5,778 bases of DNA from Prevotellaceae bacterium (lineage in GTDB: Bacteria > Bacteroidota > Bacteroidia > Bacteroidales > Paludibacteraceae): assembly GCA_031290375.1 (NCBI GenBank), contig JAITNR010000231.1, positions 1 to 5,778 on the forward strand, in the 5' to 3' direction. Under the pieces are notes generated by a model. That model saw only the letters and a program-made list of their open reading frames with translations, was not told the DNA's origin and searched no databases. Every line of letters begins with the position of its first letter. Position 1 is the first letter of the stretch. Below are positions 1 to 5,778 of this stretch, one piece after another. The position numbers and the translations under genes are program-made.

Positions 1-2
1 AA

Positions 3-62
3 CAGACGGGCATTTATGGGGTCAATCTTCGATTTACTCATAAAAAGAATGGTGCTGAATAA
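3..62 (+). CDS. Possible C-terminal end of an outer-membrane beta-barrel protein (partial)
   Basis: An open frame enters from the left edge and ends in TAA at 60-62. It reads QTGIYGVNLRFTHKKNGAE. The segment IYGVNLRFT alternates polar and non-polar residues like the last beta strand of Bacteroidetes outer-membrane proteins such as TonB-dependent receptors, which often end in a YGVNxRF-like strand. The match is short, and the eight residues after the strand are unusual, because barrels generally end at or near the aromatic residue. The other two forward frames also stay open for more than 10 codons here, so the frame choice rests only on this resemblance. No terminator is visible behind it. 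Confidence 0.3.
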   Translation, partial: QTGIYGVNLRFTHKKNGAE

Positions 63-132
63 ACCAATTAGGCTATAAATCAATACATTAACTTGGGCGA
101 CTTAAACGCTTATACCAATAAAAAAAATAAGT

Positions 133-225
133 ATGAAGACAAAAATTTTAATTGGATTGGCATTATTGGTTGCTTTGGTATCCTCTCATACCGATTTGCA
201 ATCGGCGCGGACGAGTCAATGCTAA
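133..225 (+). pseudogene. Signal-peptide-like 30-codon stub, probably a truncated secreted protein gene
   Basis: An ATG at 133 follows an A-rich leader (aaaaaaataagt), the usual start context in Bacteroidetes. It opens a 30-codon frame beginning MKTKILIGLALLVALVSS. This has a basic N-terminus, a hydrophobic core of about 12 residues and small residues at the end, as in a Sec signal peptide. After roughly residue 19 the frame runs into the hairpin sequence that starts at 191 and stops at 223-225. The rest of the reading frame therefore looks repeat-derived rather than protein-like. No continuation is seen in any forward frame between 375 and 610. I infer a gene start cut off by insertion or recombination at a repeat. 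A chance hydrophobic frame, or a genuine tiny peptide, remains possible. Confidence 0.3.
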
Positions 226-294
226 TCACGAGTTGAATAGTATTTATTTAGCCCGATAGGGCGTTATGTGAATAACCGCAGGTGAAACCTGTGG
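191..294. repeat. Cluster of closely packed hairpins, probable interspersed structured repeat
   Basis: Four short stem-loops lie in about 100 bases. CCGATT/AATCGG with loop TGC is at 191-205. GCCC/GGGC with loop GATA is at 251-262. GTTAT/ATAAC with loop GTGA is at 263-276. CCGCAGGT/ACCTGTGG with loop GAA (8 pairs including one G-U) is at 276-294. The last three follow each other with no gap; the third and fourth share base 276. The hexamer acgagt also occurs twice, at 211-216 and 228-233. Short hairpin repeats of this look are common between genes in Bacteroidetes; that family resemblance is from memory. The segment is more GC-rich than its surroundings. No protein frame crosses it. Confidence 0.55.
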
Positions 295-296
295 AT

Positions 297-374
297 TGAG
301 TAATTGAATAACTGAATAATTGATTACGTTAGTCGTATTGTATTGTATTGTATTTTCAGTTATTCAATTACTCA
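297..374. repeat. 20-bp perfect inverted repeat with 38-base loop
   Basis: Bases 297-316 are exactly the reverse complement of 355-374, giving a 20-pair stem with a 38-base loop (317-354). The left side is built from a degenerate octamer repeated in tandem: ATTGAATA at 303-310, ACTGAATA at 311-318 and ATTGATTA at 319-326. The right part of the loop holds GTATT four times in a row (335-354). The stem begins three bases after the last hairpin of the preceding cluster, so both may belong to one element. The stem is AT-rich and no clean T-run follows the right arm, which argues against a simple intrinsic terminator. Confidence 0.75.
335..354. repeat. Tandem GTATT x4 microsatellite
   Basis: The pentamer GTATT is repeated four times without interruption inside the loop of the 20-bp inverted repeat. 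It is outside any gene and more than 200 bases from the topoisomerase start, so copy-number change would not alter a reading frame. Confidence 0.8.
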
Positions 375-516
375 TAAGCGTCCCTGCATTTTTATTAATT
401 TTCAATTTCGATGATTAACATTTTGTTCTGTGGACAGCATTTTTTAACCCGTGATTCGCATTGGATATCGAGCAAGAAAAAGACCCCAATCATATTTGTT
501 GAATTTTGTTACGTTC
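375..516. other. Intergenic stretch with nothing recognised
   Basis: This AT-rich stretch between the inverted repeat and the A-tracts contains no convincing open frame on either strand, no clear hairpin with a stem over 5 pairs and no recognisable RNA gene. A reverse-strand open frame of 83 codons overlaps it and the start of the topoisomerase gene, but its product is rich in Phe, Leu, Lys and Cys, as expected from reading A/T runs backwards. Confidence 0.5.
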
Positions 517-560
517 AAAAAAAATAAAAAAAGACAAAAAAATATTTTACTGCACAAAAA
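517..560. promoter_or_regulatory. Phased A-tracts (probable curved DNA) upstream of the parE promoter
   Basis: Runs of A lie at 517-524 (8), 526-532 (7), 536-542 (7) and 556-560 (5). Their centres are spaced about 9, 10 and 19 bases, close to one or two helical turns. A-tracts in phase with the helix are known to bend DNA, and A-rich tracts upstream of a promoter can aid RNA polymerase binding. They end about 25 bases upstream of the predicted -7 element. The regulatory role is inferred; the tract positions are directly seen. Confidence 0.4.
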
Positions 561-584
561 GTGATAATGACAGAGAATTTTTTG

Positions 585-592
585 TAATTTTG
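585..592 (+). promoter_or_regulatory. Candidate Bacteroidetes -7 promoter element for parE
   Basis: The octamer taattttg fits the Bacteroidetes primary sigma factor consensus TAnnTTTG at every fixed position. Transcription would start a few bases downstream, near 598-600, leaving a leader of only about 10-13 bases before the ATG at 611. No clear TTTG-like -33 box is visible at the expected distance (about 560-566), which lowers confidence, although that box is the weaker of the two in this phylum. Confidence 0.5.
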
Positions 593-610
593 CCAAATAA
601 TTTTTTTTGA

Positions 611-2476
611 ATGGGAGAATTACAAAACGACTTACTGACAGAGAAAAACAGTTATTCTGACGAAGACATAGTACATTTGGAGGGCTTGGAAGCAATTCGC
701 AGACGTCCAGGTATGTATATAGGTAAACTTGGAGACGGCTCGCAAGCCGATGACGGCATATATATCCTGCTCAAAGAGACTATTGACAACTCTGTTGACG
801 AGTTCCGTATGAAGTTTGGAAACAAGATAGATATTGTGATGGAAAATAACACTTTATCCGTTAGAGACTACGGACGCGGCATTCCTCAGGGCAAGATTGT
901 AGATACCGTGTCTCAACTGCATACGGGGGCAAAGTTTGACTCAAAGGCATTTCAAAAATCTGTCGGGTTGAACGGAGTCGGTATCAAAGCGGTTAATGCT
1001 CTCTCTTCCAACTTTATAGTACGTTCTTTCAGAGACTCAAAGGTTAAGGAGGTAAGGTTTGAGAGAGGGATTCTGGTTGAAGAATCCAATCTAACTTCAA
1101 CTGCGGAGCCAAATGGCACTTATGTGCAATTTACCCCCGACAATGACCCCGATATTTTCGGCGACTTCTCAATAAAAGACGAGTATATACACACAATGCT
1201 CAGAAACTACTCCTATCTCCATACAGGACTGACTTTGGCTTATAATTTGCAAAAATTTTTTTCTAAAAACGGACTGCTTGATTTGCTTGACGAAAACATC
1301 ACTACCGAACCGTTGTATCCTATCATTCACCTCAAAGGTGAGGATATTGAGATAGCATTTACACATACCAATCAGTATGGCGAGGAGTATTATTCGTTTG
1401 TCAATGGTCAGCATACCTCACAGGGAGGCACGCATCAGAGTGCTTTTAAGGAGGTTTTTGCCAAGACGATAAGGGAATTTTACGGCAAAAGTATGGAGTT
1501 TTCCGATATTCGTATGGGATTGGTGGCTGCGGTGTCGATTGCGGTGGAAGATCCTGTGTTTGAGTCGCAAACCAAAATCAAACTCGGTTCGCCCAAAATT
1601 TCCAAAGACGGTGTTACAATTCTTAAGTTTATAAGTGATTTTGTAGGAAAGGAAGTTGATAATTTTTTGCACAAAAATTCAGATGTAGCCGATGTTTTGT
1701 TAAAAAAAATACAGGCTTCCGAAAGGGAACGAAAAGCGATTGCAGCAGTTACAAAGACATCGCGGCAAAAAGCACAGAAAATCAATCTGCACAACAAGAA
1801 ACTGAGAGATTGCCGTTTGCATTTTAACGACACCAAAGCAGATAACAAGATAAACACTTGCATTTTTATAACAGAGGGCGATTCCGCCTCAGGCTCAATT
1901 ACAAAGACGCGAGACCCCAGTTATCAGGCTGTTTTTTCGTTGCGTGGAAAACCACTTAATACTTTTGGCGAAACAAAGCAAATTGTTTATAAAAACGAGG
2001 AATTTAATCTTTTGCAAGCCGCTCTAAACATTGAGGACGGACTTGACGGATTGCGTTACAACAGGGTTGTTATCGCCACCGATGCAGACGTAGATGGAAT
2101 GCACATAAGACTGCTTTTAATGACCTTTTTCCTGCAATTTTTCCCTGATTTGGTTAAAAAAGGACATGTTTATATTCTTCAAACTCCGCTTTTCCGTGTC
2201 AGGAACAAGAAAGAAACATTCTACTGCTATTCTGAAGAGGAAAGAAACGAAGCAATAAAAAAACTTGGAGCAAATCCTGAAATTACCCGCTTCAAAGGGC
2301 TTGGAGAAATCGATCCTGACGAGTTTAAGGCTTTCATAGGCAGGGATATGCGTTTGGACAAGGTTACACTCAGAAAGGAAGATGCAGTTGCCGATATGCT
2401 GGAGTTTTACATGGGGCAAAACACGCCGTCAAGGCAGGAATTTATTGTTAATAATCTGAATGTGGACGCGGAGTAA
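611..2476 (+). CDS. parE: DNA topoisomerase IV subunit B (ParE-type ATPase/TOPRIM subunit)
   Basis: This is the ATP-hydrolysing B subunit of a type IIA topoisomerase, which with ParC unlinks replicated chromosomes in the cytoplasm. The 621 residues are complete. The GHKL ATPase domain (about 20-215) has RRRPGMYIG (30-38), the catalytic Glu56 with TIDNSVDE, DYGRGIP (86-92) and the lid GLNGVGIKAVNALS (119-132). The transducer domain (about 230-390) has the ATP-sensing QTK loop (320-322). The TOPRIM domain has E422 in EGDSASGS and the metal-binding Asp491, Asp493 and Asp495 in TDADVDG, followed by FKGLGEI (561-567). EGDSASGS with LRGKPLNTFG fits Bacteroidetes ParE better than GyrB, whose motif is usually EGDSAGG; a paralogue named gyrB is the alternative. 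The start is fixed by an in-frame TGA (608-610) directly before the ATG. There is no Shine-Dalgarno sequence. No parC is adjacent. Confidence 0.9.
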   Translation: MGELQNDLLTEKNSYSDEDIVHLEGLEAIRRRPGMYIGKLGDGSQADDGIYILLKETIDNSVDEFRMKFGNKIDIVMENNTLSVRDYGRGIPQGKIVDTVSQLHTGAKFDSKAFQKSVGLNGVGIKAVNALSSNFIVRSFRDSKVKEVRFERGILVEESNLTSTAEPNGTYVQFTPDNDPDIFGDFSIKDEYIHTMLRNYSYLHTGLTLAYNLQKFFSKNGLLDLLDENITTEPLYPIIHLKGEDIEIAFTHTNQYGEEYYSFVNGQHTSQGGTHQSAFKEVFAKTIREFYGKSMEFSDIRMGLVAAVSIAVEDPVFESQTKIKLGSPKISKDGVTILKFISDFVGKEVDNFLHKNSDVADVLLKKIQASERERKAIAAVTKTSRQKAQKINLHNKKLRDCRLHFNDTKADNKINTCIFITEGDSASGSITKTRDPSYQAVFSLRGKPLNTFGETKQIVYKNEEFNLLQAALNIEDGLDGLRYNRVVIATDADVDGMHIRLLLMTFFLQFFPDLVKKGHVYILQTPLFRVRNKKETFYCYSEEERNEAIKKLGANPEITRFKGLGEIDPDEFKAFIGRDMRLDKVTLRKEDAVADMLEFYMGQNTPSRQEFIVNNLNVDAE

Positions 2477-2545
2477 TGAATGATTTGTTAAAATAGCACA
2501 GCATATTTCAAATTTCATATCTCAAACAAAAAATGAATAAAAAAC
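2477..2545 (+). other. parE-korA spacer without terminator or clear promoter
   Basis: The 69-base gap is AT-rich. I see no stem-loop with a T-run and no full TAnnTTTG element, so readthrough from parE into korA is plausible but unproven. The last bases before korA are A-rich with no Shine-Dalgarno sequence, a common Bacteroidetes arrangement. Confidence 0.4.
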
Positions 2546-4411
2546 ATGGACAATCCAAACAGTACAACGAAAAATGATGTTGTAATACGTTTTTCGGGCG
2601 ATTCAGGGGACGGAATGCAACTTGCGGGCACGCTTTTCTCTAACCTGTCGGCAATTCTCGGCAACGAAATAGCCACTTTCCCCGATTATCCTGCCGAAAT
2701 ACGTGCGCCGCAAGGCACTGAAAGCGGAGTATCCGGCTTTCAGGTGCATATCGGCTCAGGCATCAAAACGCCCGGCGACGAGGCTGATGTGCTTGTGGCA
2801 ATGAATCCTGCCGCTCTTAAAGTTAATGCTCATCTGCTTAAACCGTTGAGTGTTGTCATCTTTGACACGGATACCTTTACAGCCAAAGATCTTGAAAAGG
2901 CAGGTTTCTCTACCGATAATCCATTTGCCGAACTGTCTATTGAAGACAGTGTTCAACTTGTTCCTGTGCCTTTGAGCAACTTGACGGTAAAGAGCCTCGA
3001 AGGATCAGGTATGGATTTGAAAACGATGCAACGAAGCAAAAATATGTTCGCTTTGGGCTTAATTTGCTGGCTTTTTAACAGGGAGCTGGAAAATGCTATA
3101 CACTTTTTGGAAAATAAATTCGGCAAAAAGCCCGAAATTCTCGAAGCAAACAGTAAAGTTCTAACAGACGGCTACAACTACGGACACAACCTGCATCTGA
3201 ATATTTCCACCTTTGTGGTGAACAAGTCAGAAGAGCTTCCCAAGGGCACATATACCATTATCAGTGGCAATAAAGCCACCGCACTCGGCTTTATTGCTGC
3301 TGCCGAAAAATCAGGGCTGCAACTTTTTTTGGGCAGTTATCCCATCACACCGGCTTCGGATATTTTGCACGAACTTGCAGCTCGCAAAGACTTGGGAGTA
3401 AAGACATTTCAGGCGGAAGACGAAATTGCAGGTATCTGTACTGCTCTTGGAGCATCTTTTGCGGGTAGTTTGGCTGTTACAAGCACGTCAGGTCCGGGCT
3501 TAGCCCTTAAATCTGAGGCACTGGGGCTGGCTGTTATTGCCGAGTTGCCGCTTGTGCTGGTTGATGTAATGCGTGGCGGACCTTCAACAGGGTTGCCCAC
3601 AAAAACGGAACAGACAGACCTGTTACAGGCACTTTACGGACGAAACGGCGAAAGTCCGATAGTGGTGATCGCCGCTTCAACTCCTGACAATTCATTTCTT
3701 TATGCTTATATGTCCGCAAAAATTGCTTTGGAGTACCAAACGCCTGTGATTTTGCTGACGGATGCTTTTACAGGCAACGGCTCTTCTTTGTGGAAATTAC
3801 CGAAATTATCAGAATTGCCTGATATTAAGCCATTAACAGCACCAGAAAAATATAAAAACAATTTTAATGCAGCCACAAGAAATGAAGAAACGAAAGTTCG
3901 TTACAGGGCGTTTCCGTCAATGGAGGGCTTTGAACATCGCAACGGAGGGTTGGAAAAAGACTGCAATACTGCTGCTATTTCTACGGACGGTGCCAATCAC
4001 GCAAAAATGGTTAATGTTCGTGCCGCAAAAATAGAGAACGTGGCAAACAGTATTCCGTTGATGACGGTTGAGGGTAACCCCGATGCTGAGCTGCTTGTAA
4101 TAGGCTGGGGCAGCACATACGGACATTTGCAGAGTGCTGTAACCGAACTGAACAGGAAAGGAGAAAAATGTGCTCTGTTGCACTTTAACTATATTAATCC
4201 GATGCCCAAAAATGCAGAGGAAATTATTCGTAAATACGGGAAAGTAGTTGTTTGCGAACTCAACTCAGGACAATTGGCTTCCTATCTTCGTACAAAAGTA
4301 CAGGGCGTTTGTTTCCGACAAATCAACAAAATTGAGGCTCAACCGTTTTCGATTGGGGAACTCGTGGAACAGATTGAGTTAATATCTAAAAATCAAACAT
4401 CACCAATTTAA
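2546..4411 (+). CDS. korA: 2-oxoglutarate:ferredoxin oxidoreductase, fused gamma-alpha subunit
   Basis: With KorB this cytoplasmic enzyme converts 2-oxoglutarate, CoA and oxidised ferredoxin to succinyl-CoA, CO2 and reduced ferredoxin, or the reverse, linking the TCA cycle to ferredoxin. The 621 residues show the fused order typical of Bacteroidetes. A gamma domain (about 12-225) starts with FSGDSGDGMQ (16-25). The alpha pyrimidine-binding domain (about 240-410) has GSYPITPASD (263-272), QAEDEIAGI (289-297), STSGPGLALKSEALG (313-327) and RGGPSTGLPTKTEQTDLLQ (343-361). The family signature GFEH (461-464) then NH (484-485), Met488 and Arg492 follows, and a C-terminal domain lies at about 515-615. 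YPITPAS and the GFEH/NH block favour 2-oxoglutarate over pyruvate, but substrate is inferred from family. An in-frame TGA (2534-2536) just upstream, and Met24 lying inside the first motif, fix the start. The stop is one base before korB. Confidence 0.9.
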   Translation: MDNPNSTTKNDVVIRFSGDSGDGMQLAGTLFSNLSAILGNEIATFPDYPAEIRAPQGTESGVSGFQVHIGSGIKTPGDEADVLVAMNPAALKVNAHLLKPLSVVIFDTDTFTAKDLEKAGFSTDNPFAELSIEDSVQLVPVPLSNLTVKSLEGSGMDLKTMQRSKNMFALGLICWLFNRELENAIHFLENKFGKKPEILEANSKVLTDGYNYGHNLHLNISTFVVNKSEELPKGTYTIISGNKATALGFIAAAEKSGLQLFLGSYPITPASDILHELAARKDLGVKTFQAEDEIAGICTALGASFAGSLAVTSTSGPGLALKSEALGLAVIAELPLVLVDVMRGGPSTGLPTKTEQTDLLQALYGRNGESPIVVIAASTPDNSFLYAYMSAKIALEYQTPVILLTDAFTGNGSSLWKLPKLSELPDIKPLTAPEKYKNNFNAATRNEETKVRYRAFPSMEGFEHRNGGLEKDCNTAAISTDGANHAKMVNVRAAKIENVANSIPLMTVEGNPDAELLVIGWGSTYGHLQSAVTELNRKGEKCALLHFNYINPMPKNAEEIIRKYGKVVVCELNSGQLASYLRTKVQGVCFRQINKIEAQPFSIGELVEQIELISKNQTSPI

Positions 4412-4412
4412 T

Positions 4413-5414
4413 ATGGAATATACGTTCAAGGATTTTAAAAGCGGTCAAACTGTAAAGTGGTGTCCCGGTTGTGGCGACCACGCCGTGTTGGTGTCGCTTC
4501 ACAAGGCAATGGCTCAAATTGGTGTCGCACCGCATAACGTTGCTGTGGTGTCGGGCATCGGTTGTTCTTCGAGGTTACCCTATTATATGAACACCTACGG
4601 TTTTCACTCCATCCACGGACGTGGAGCGGCTATTGCCACAGGAGTAAAGGCCGCCAATCCGAATATCAGTGTCTGGCAGGCCACAGGAGACGGCGATTGT
4701 CTGGCTATCGGAGGTAATCACTTCATTCACAGCATTAGACGAAACATAGATATAAATGTTCTTTTGTTCAACAACCGAATTTATGGGCTTACAAAAGGAC
4801 AATATTCACCTACTTCGCCTAAGGGTTTTGTTACCAAATCTTCGCCGTTTGGCACGGTGGAAAAAGCTTTTTCTCCTGCAGAACTCACTTTGGGAGCAGG
4901 AGGGACTTTCTTTGCCCGCACACTTGACGTGGATTTGGATACATCTCAAAAAGTAATGATTGAGGCTCACAATCACAGGGGGACTTCGGTGGTGGAATGT
5001 CTGGTTAATTGTGTGATTTTCAACAATGGAACTCATGCAGCAATCTCTTCCAAAGAGGAGCGTGCCGAAAAAACCATCGTGCTTGAACACGGTAAACCTA
5101 TGATTTTCGGTACTGACCACGACAAAGGGCTTGTACTTGACGGCTTGAACCTGAAAGTTGTAAAAATAAGCGAGAATGGAGTTGAGCAGTCTGACATTTT
5201 AGTACACAACGCCAAAAATTCCGATTATACCCTGCATCTTAAACTTGCACAGATGAAATATCCCGAAATGCCTGTTGCTATGGGGGTTATCCGCAATGCT
5301 GAGGAAACTTCCTACGAAACCGAACTCGAAAATCAAATTGCCGAAGTCAAATCAAAATCGAAAGTTAAAAATTTTGACGATTTGCTTAAAACCCTTGAGC
5401 AATGGGAGATTTAG
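4413..5414 (+). CDS. korB: 2-oxoglutarate:ferredoxin oxidoreductase, beta subunit (TPP and Fe-S)
   Basis: The beta subunit carries thiamine pyrophosphate and one [4Fe-4S] cluster and passes electrons to ferredoxin. At 333 residues it has the usual KorB length. WCPGCGDH (16-23) gives cluster ligands Cys17 and Cys20. SGIGCSSRLPYYMNTYGFHSIHGRG occupies 47-71, with Cys51 as third ligand, and Cys200 in VNCVIFNNG is the likely fourth. The TPP/Mg motif is GDGD (92-95) followed by GGNH (100-103) and NN at 120-121, then the conserved YGLTKGQYSPTS (124-135). The start one base after the korA stop, with no Shine-Dalgarno sequence, suggests translational coupling and equal dosage of the subunits. No separate ferredoxin-like delta subunit is encoded here, consistent with the two-subunit form that uses free ferredoxin. 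Cys96 follows GDGD, where I would expect a small residue such as Ala; this may be a lineage variant. Confidence 0.92.
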   Translation: MEYTFKDFKSGQTVKWCPGCGDHAVLVSLHKAMAQIGVAPHNVAVVSGIGCSSRLPYYMNTYGFHSIHGRGAAIATGVKAANPNISVWQATGDGDCLAIGGNHFIHSIRRNIDINVLLFNNRIYGLTKGQYSPTSPKGFVTKSSPFGTVEKAFSPAELTLGAGGTFFARTLDVDLDTSQKVMIEAHNHRGTSVVECLVNCVIFNNGTHAAISSKEERAEKTIVLEHGKPMIFGTDHDKGLVLDGLNLKVVKISENGVEQSDILVHNAKNSDYTLHLKLAQMKYPEMPVAMGVIRNAEETSYETELENQIAEVKSKSKVKNFDDLLKTLEQWEI

Positions 5415-5444
5415 GTGTTATATTAATTGAAAATTTAGACTTAT

Positions 5445-5546
5445 ATATCAATAGAAATAATCGCCTACCCACACCAACACCAACTCCGTAGAAGTTGAAC
5501 TCCTACGGAGTTCCGACAATAAGAGAGCCTGAATTTCTATTGATAT
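5445..5546. repeat. Nested inverted-repeat element (14-bp outer arms, 10-bp inner hairpin)
   Basis: Bases 5445-5458 (atatcaatagaaat) are the exact reverse complement of 5533-5546, and between them aactccgtag (5482-5491) pairs perfectly with ctacggagtt (5503-5512) around an 11-base loop. The whole unit is about 102 bases, begins 30 bases after the korB stop and contains no open frame of note. The size, outer inverted ends and internal dyad resemble a miniature interspersed repeat. The CTACGGAG-type core is reminiscent of short repeats scattered through Bacteroidetes genomes; that comparison is from memory. No flanking target duplication is obvious. Confidence 0.6.
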
Positions 5547-5547
5547 G

Positions 5548-5564
5548 AAAATCCTACAGATTTT
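5548..5564. repeat. Short stem-loop AAAATC/GATTTT
   Basis: A perfect 6-pair stem with loop CTACA begins one base after the outer arm of the nested repeat. Its centre (tcctaca) resembles the tcctacgg core of the neighbouring hairpin, so it may be a degraded second unit of the same repeat family. The T-run of its right arm (5561-5565) could give weak termination, but the stem is AT-rich. Confidence 0.4.
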
Positions 5565-5574
5565 TAAACCAACT

Positions 5575-5593
5575 TGCTTATCGTGGATAAGCA
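5575..5593 (+). terminator. Stem-loop downstream of korB, candidate terminator
   Basis: TGCTTATC (5575-5582) pairs perfectly with GATAAGCA (5586-5593) around the tri-loop GTG; a T-G pair can extend it by one. It is followed by gtttattt, a T-rich but interrupted tail. It lies about 160 bases after the korB stop and is the first compact stem with a T-rich tail there. Only three of the eight pairs are G-C and the tail is broken, so this is tentative. Confidence 0.35.
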
Positions 5594-5609
5594 GTTTATT
5601 TCAAATAAA

Positions 5610-5778
5610 ATAGTGAAGAAAAGTTAAAAACGGCAAAAAATTTACCTTCCTAACACAAAATGCACTGAACTATATGCAGTTTTATGGTCATATATAGATT
5701 TTTTACAACCAAAAAAGACCATATCAAAACATTGGTTATCAATACTCTCAAATATTTCGTAAAAAAAGTTTACTGATA
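5610..5778. other. AT-rich tail with one imperfect dyad, no supported gene
   Basis: TATGGTC (5683-5689) is complementary to GACCATA (5717-5723). Inside it, T6 (5699-5704) can pair with A6 (5711-5716) around the loop ACAACC, leaving a nine-base bulge on the left side. This could be a regulatory dyad of a gene beyond the right edge. A 30-codon frame at 5684-5776 lies across it and has no support. I see no TAnnTTTG promoter on the forward strand in this stretch. Confidence 0.35.

Noticed and set aside
191..374. CRISPR array
   Set aside because: The repeats are short hairpins of different sequence, without regularly spaced identical repeats or unique spacers.
428..436. ctgtggaca as a DnaA box
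   Set aside because: It matches the consensus poorly and stands alone; there is no cluster and no dnaA or dnaN nearby.
444..695. Reverse-strand 83-codon open frame overlapping the parE start
   Set aside because: Its product is the low-complexity Phe/Leu/Lys/Cys pattern of reversed A/T runs, it overlaps the conserved parE N-terminus, and it has no recognisable motif.
1480..1863. Reverse-strand 127-codon open frame inside parE
   Set aside because: It lies wholly within the well-conserved transducer and TOPRIM region of parE and is a shadow of its codon pattern.
611..2476. Calling this gene gyrB
   Set aside because: The TOPRIM motif EGDSASGS and LRGKPLNTFG fit the Bacteroidetes ParE branch better; a phylogeny with both paralogues would settle it.
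2533..2577. Short frame from the ATG at 2533 overlapping the korA start
   Set aside because: It encodes only 14 residues, is out of frame with korA and shows no regulatory-peptide feature. The korA start at 2546 is supported by family alignment of the first motif.
5684..5776. Forward 30-codon open frame near the right edge
   Set aside because: It has no promoter or ribosome-binding context, a Lys/Ile/Tyr-rich composition expected of AT-rich DNA, and it spans a dyad.

Overview
The window looks like ordinary chromosomal housekeeping DNA from a member of the Bacteroidetes (Bacteroidota), probably Bacteroidales or a relative. Three things suggest this: the topoisomerase subunit has the Bacteroidetes type of TOPRIM motif (EGDSASGS) and length; the one good promoter candidate matches the Bacteroidetes -7 element TAnnTTTG; and all three gene starts lack a Shine-Dalgarno sequence, two of them (the topoisomerase and korA) behind AT-rich leaders. 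The lineage call is an inference from protein and promoter style, not from an rRNA gene.

Layout: Positions 1-610 hold no complete gene. They contain a possible C-terminal tail of an outer-membrane protein (3-62), a 30-codon signal-peptide-like stub (133-225), a dense run of hairpins that looks like an interspersed structured repeat (191-374), a set of roughly helically phased A-tracts (517-560) and a promoter (585-592). Positions 611-2476 encode a complete type IIA topoisomerase B subunit, best called ParE (topoisomerase IV). After a 69-base gap without an obvious terminator come korA (2546-4411, fused gamma-alpha subunit) and korB (4413-5414, beta subunit), one base apart. Together they encode a two-subunit 2-oxoglutarate:ferredoxin oxidoreductase. 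Positions 5415-5778 carry no convincing gene. They hold a small nested inverted-repeat element (5445-5546), two further stem-loops, one of which may terminate korAB, and an AT-rich tail with one more dyad.

How the genes work together: KorA and KorB form one enzyme that interconverts 2-oxoglutarate plus CoA with succinyl-CoA plus CO2, using ferredoxin as the electron partner. ParE is functionally unrelated and needs a ParC partner that is not in this window. All three genes point the same way and could be co-transcribed, but the sequence does not prove it.

I found no sign of a new defence, mobile or biosynthetic system. The parts worth a second look are the two intergenic repeat/hairpin regions that flank the genes and the truncated secreted-protein stub.
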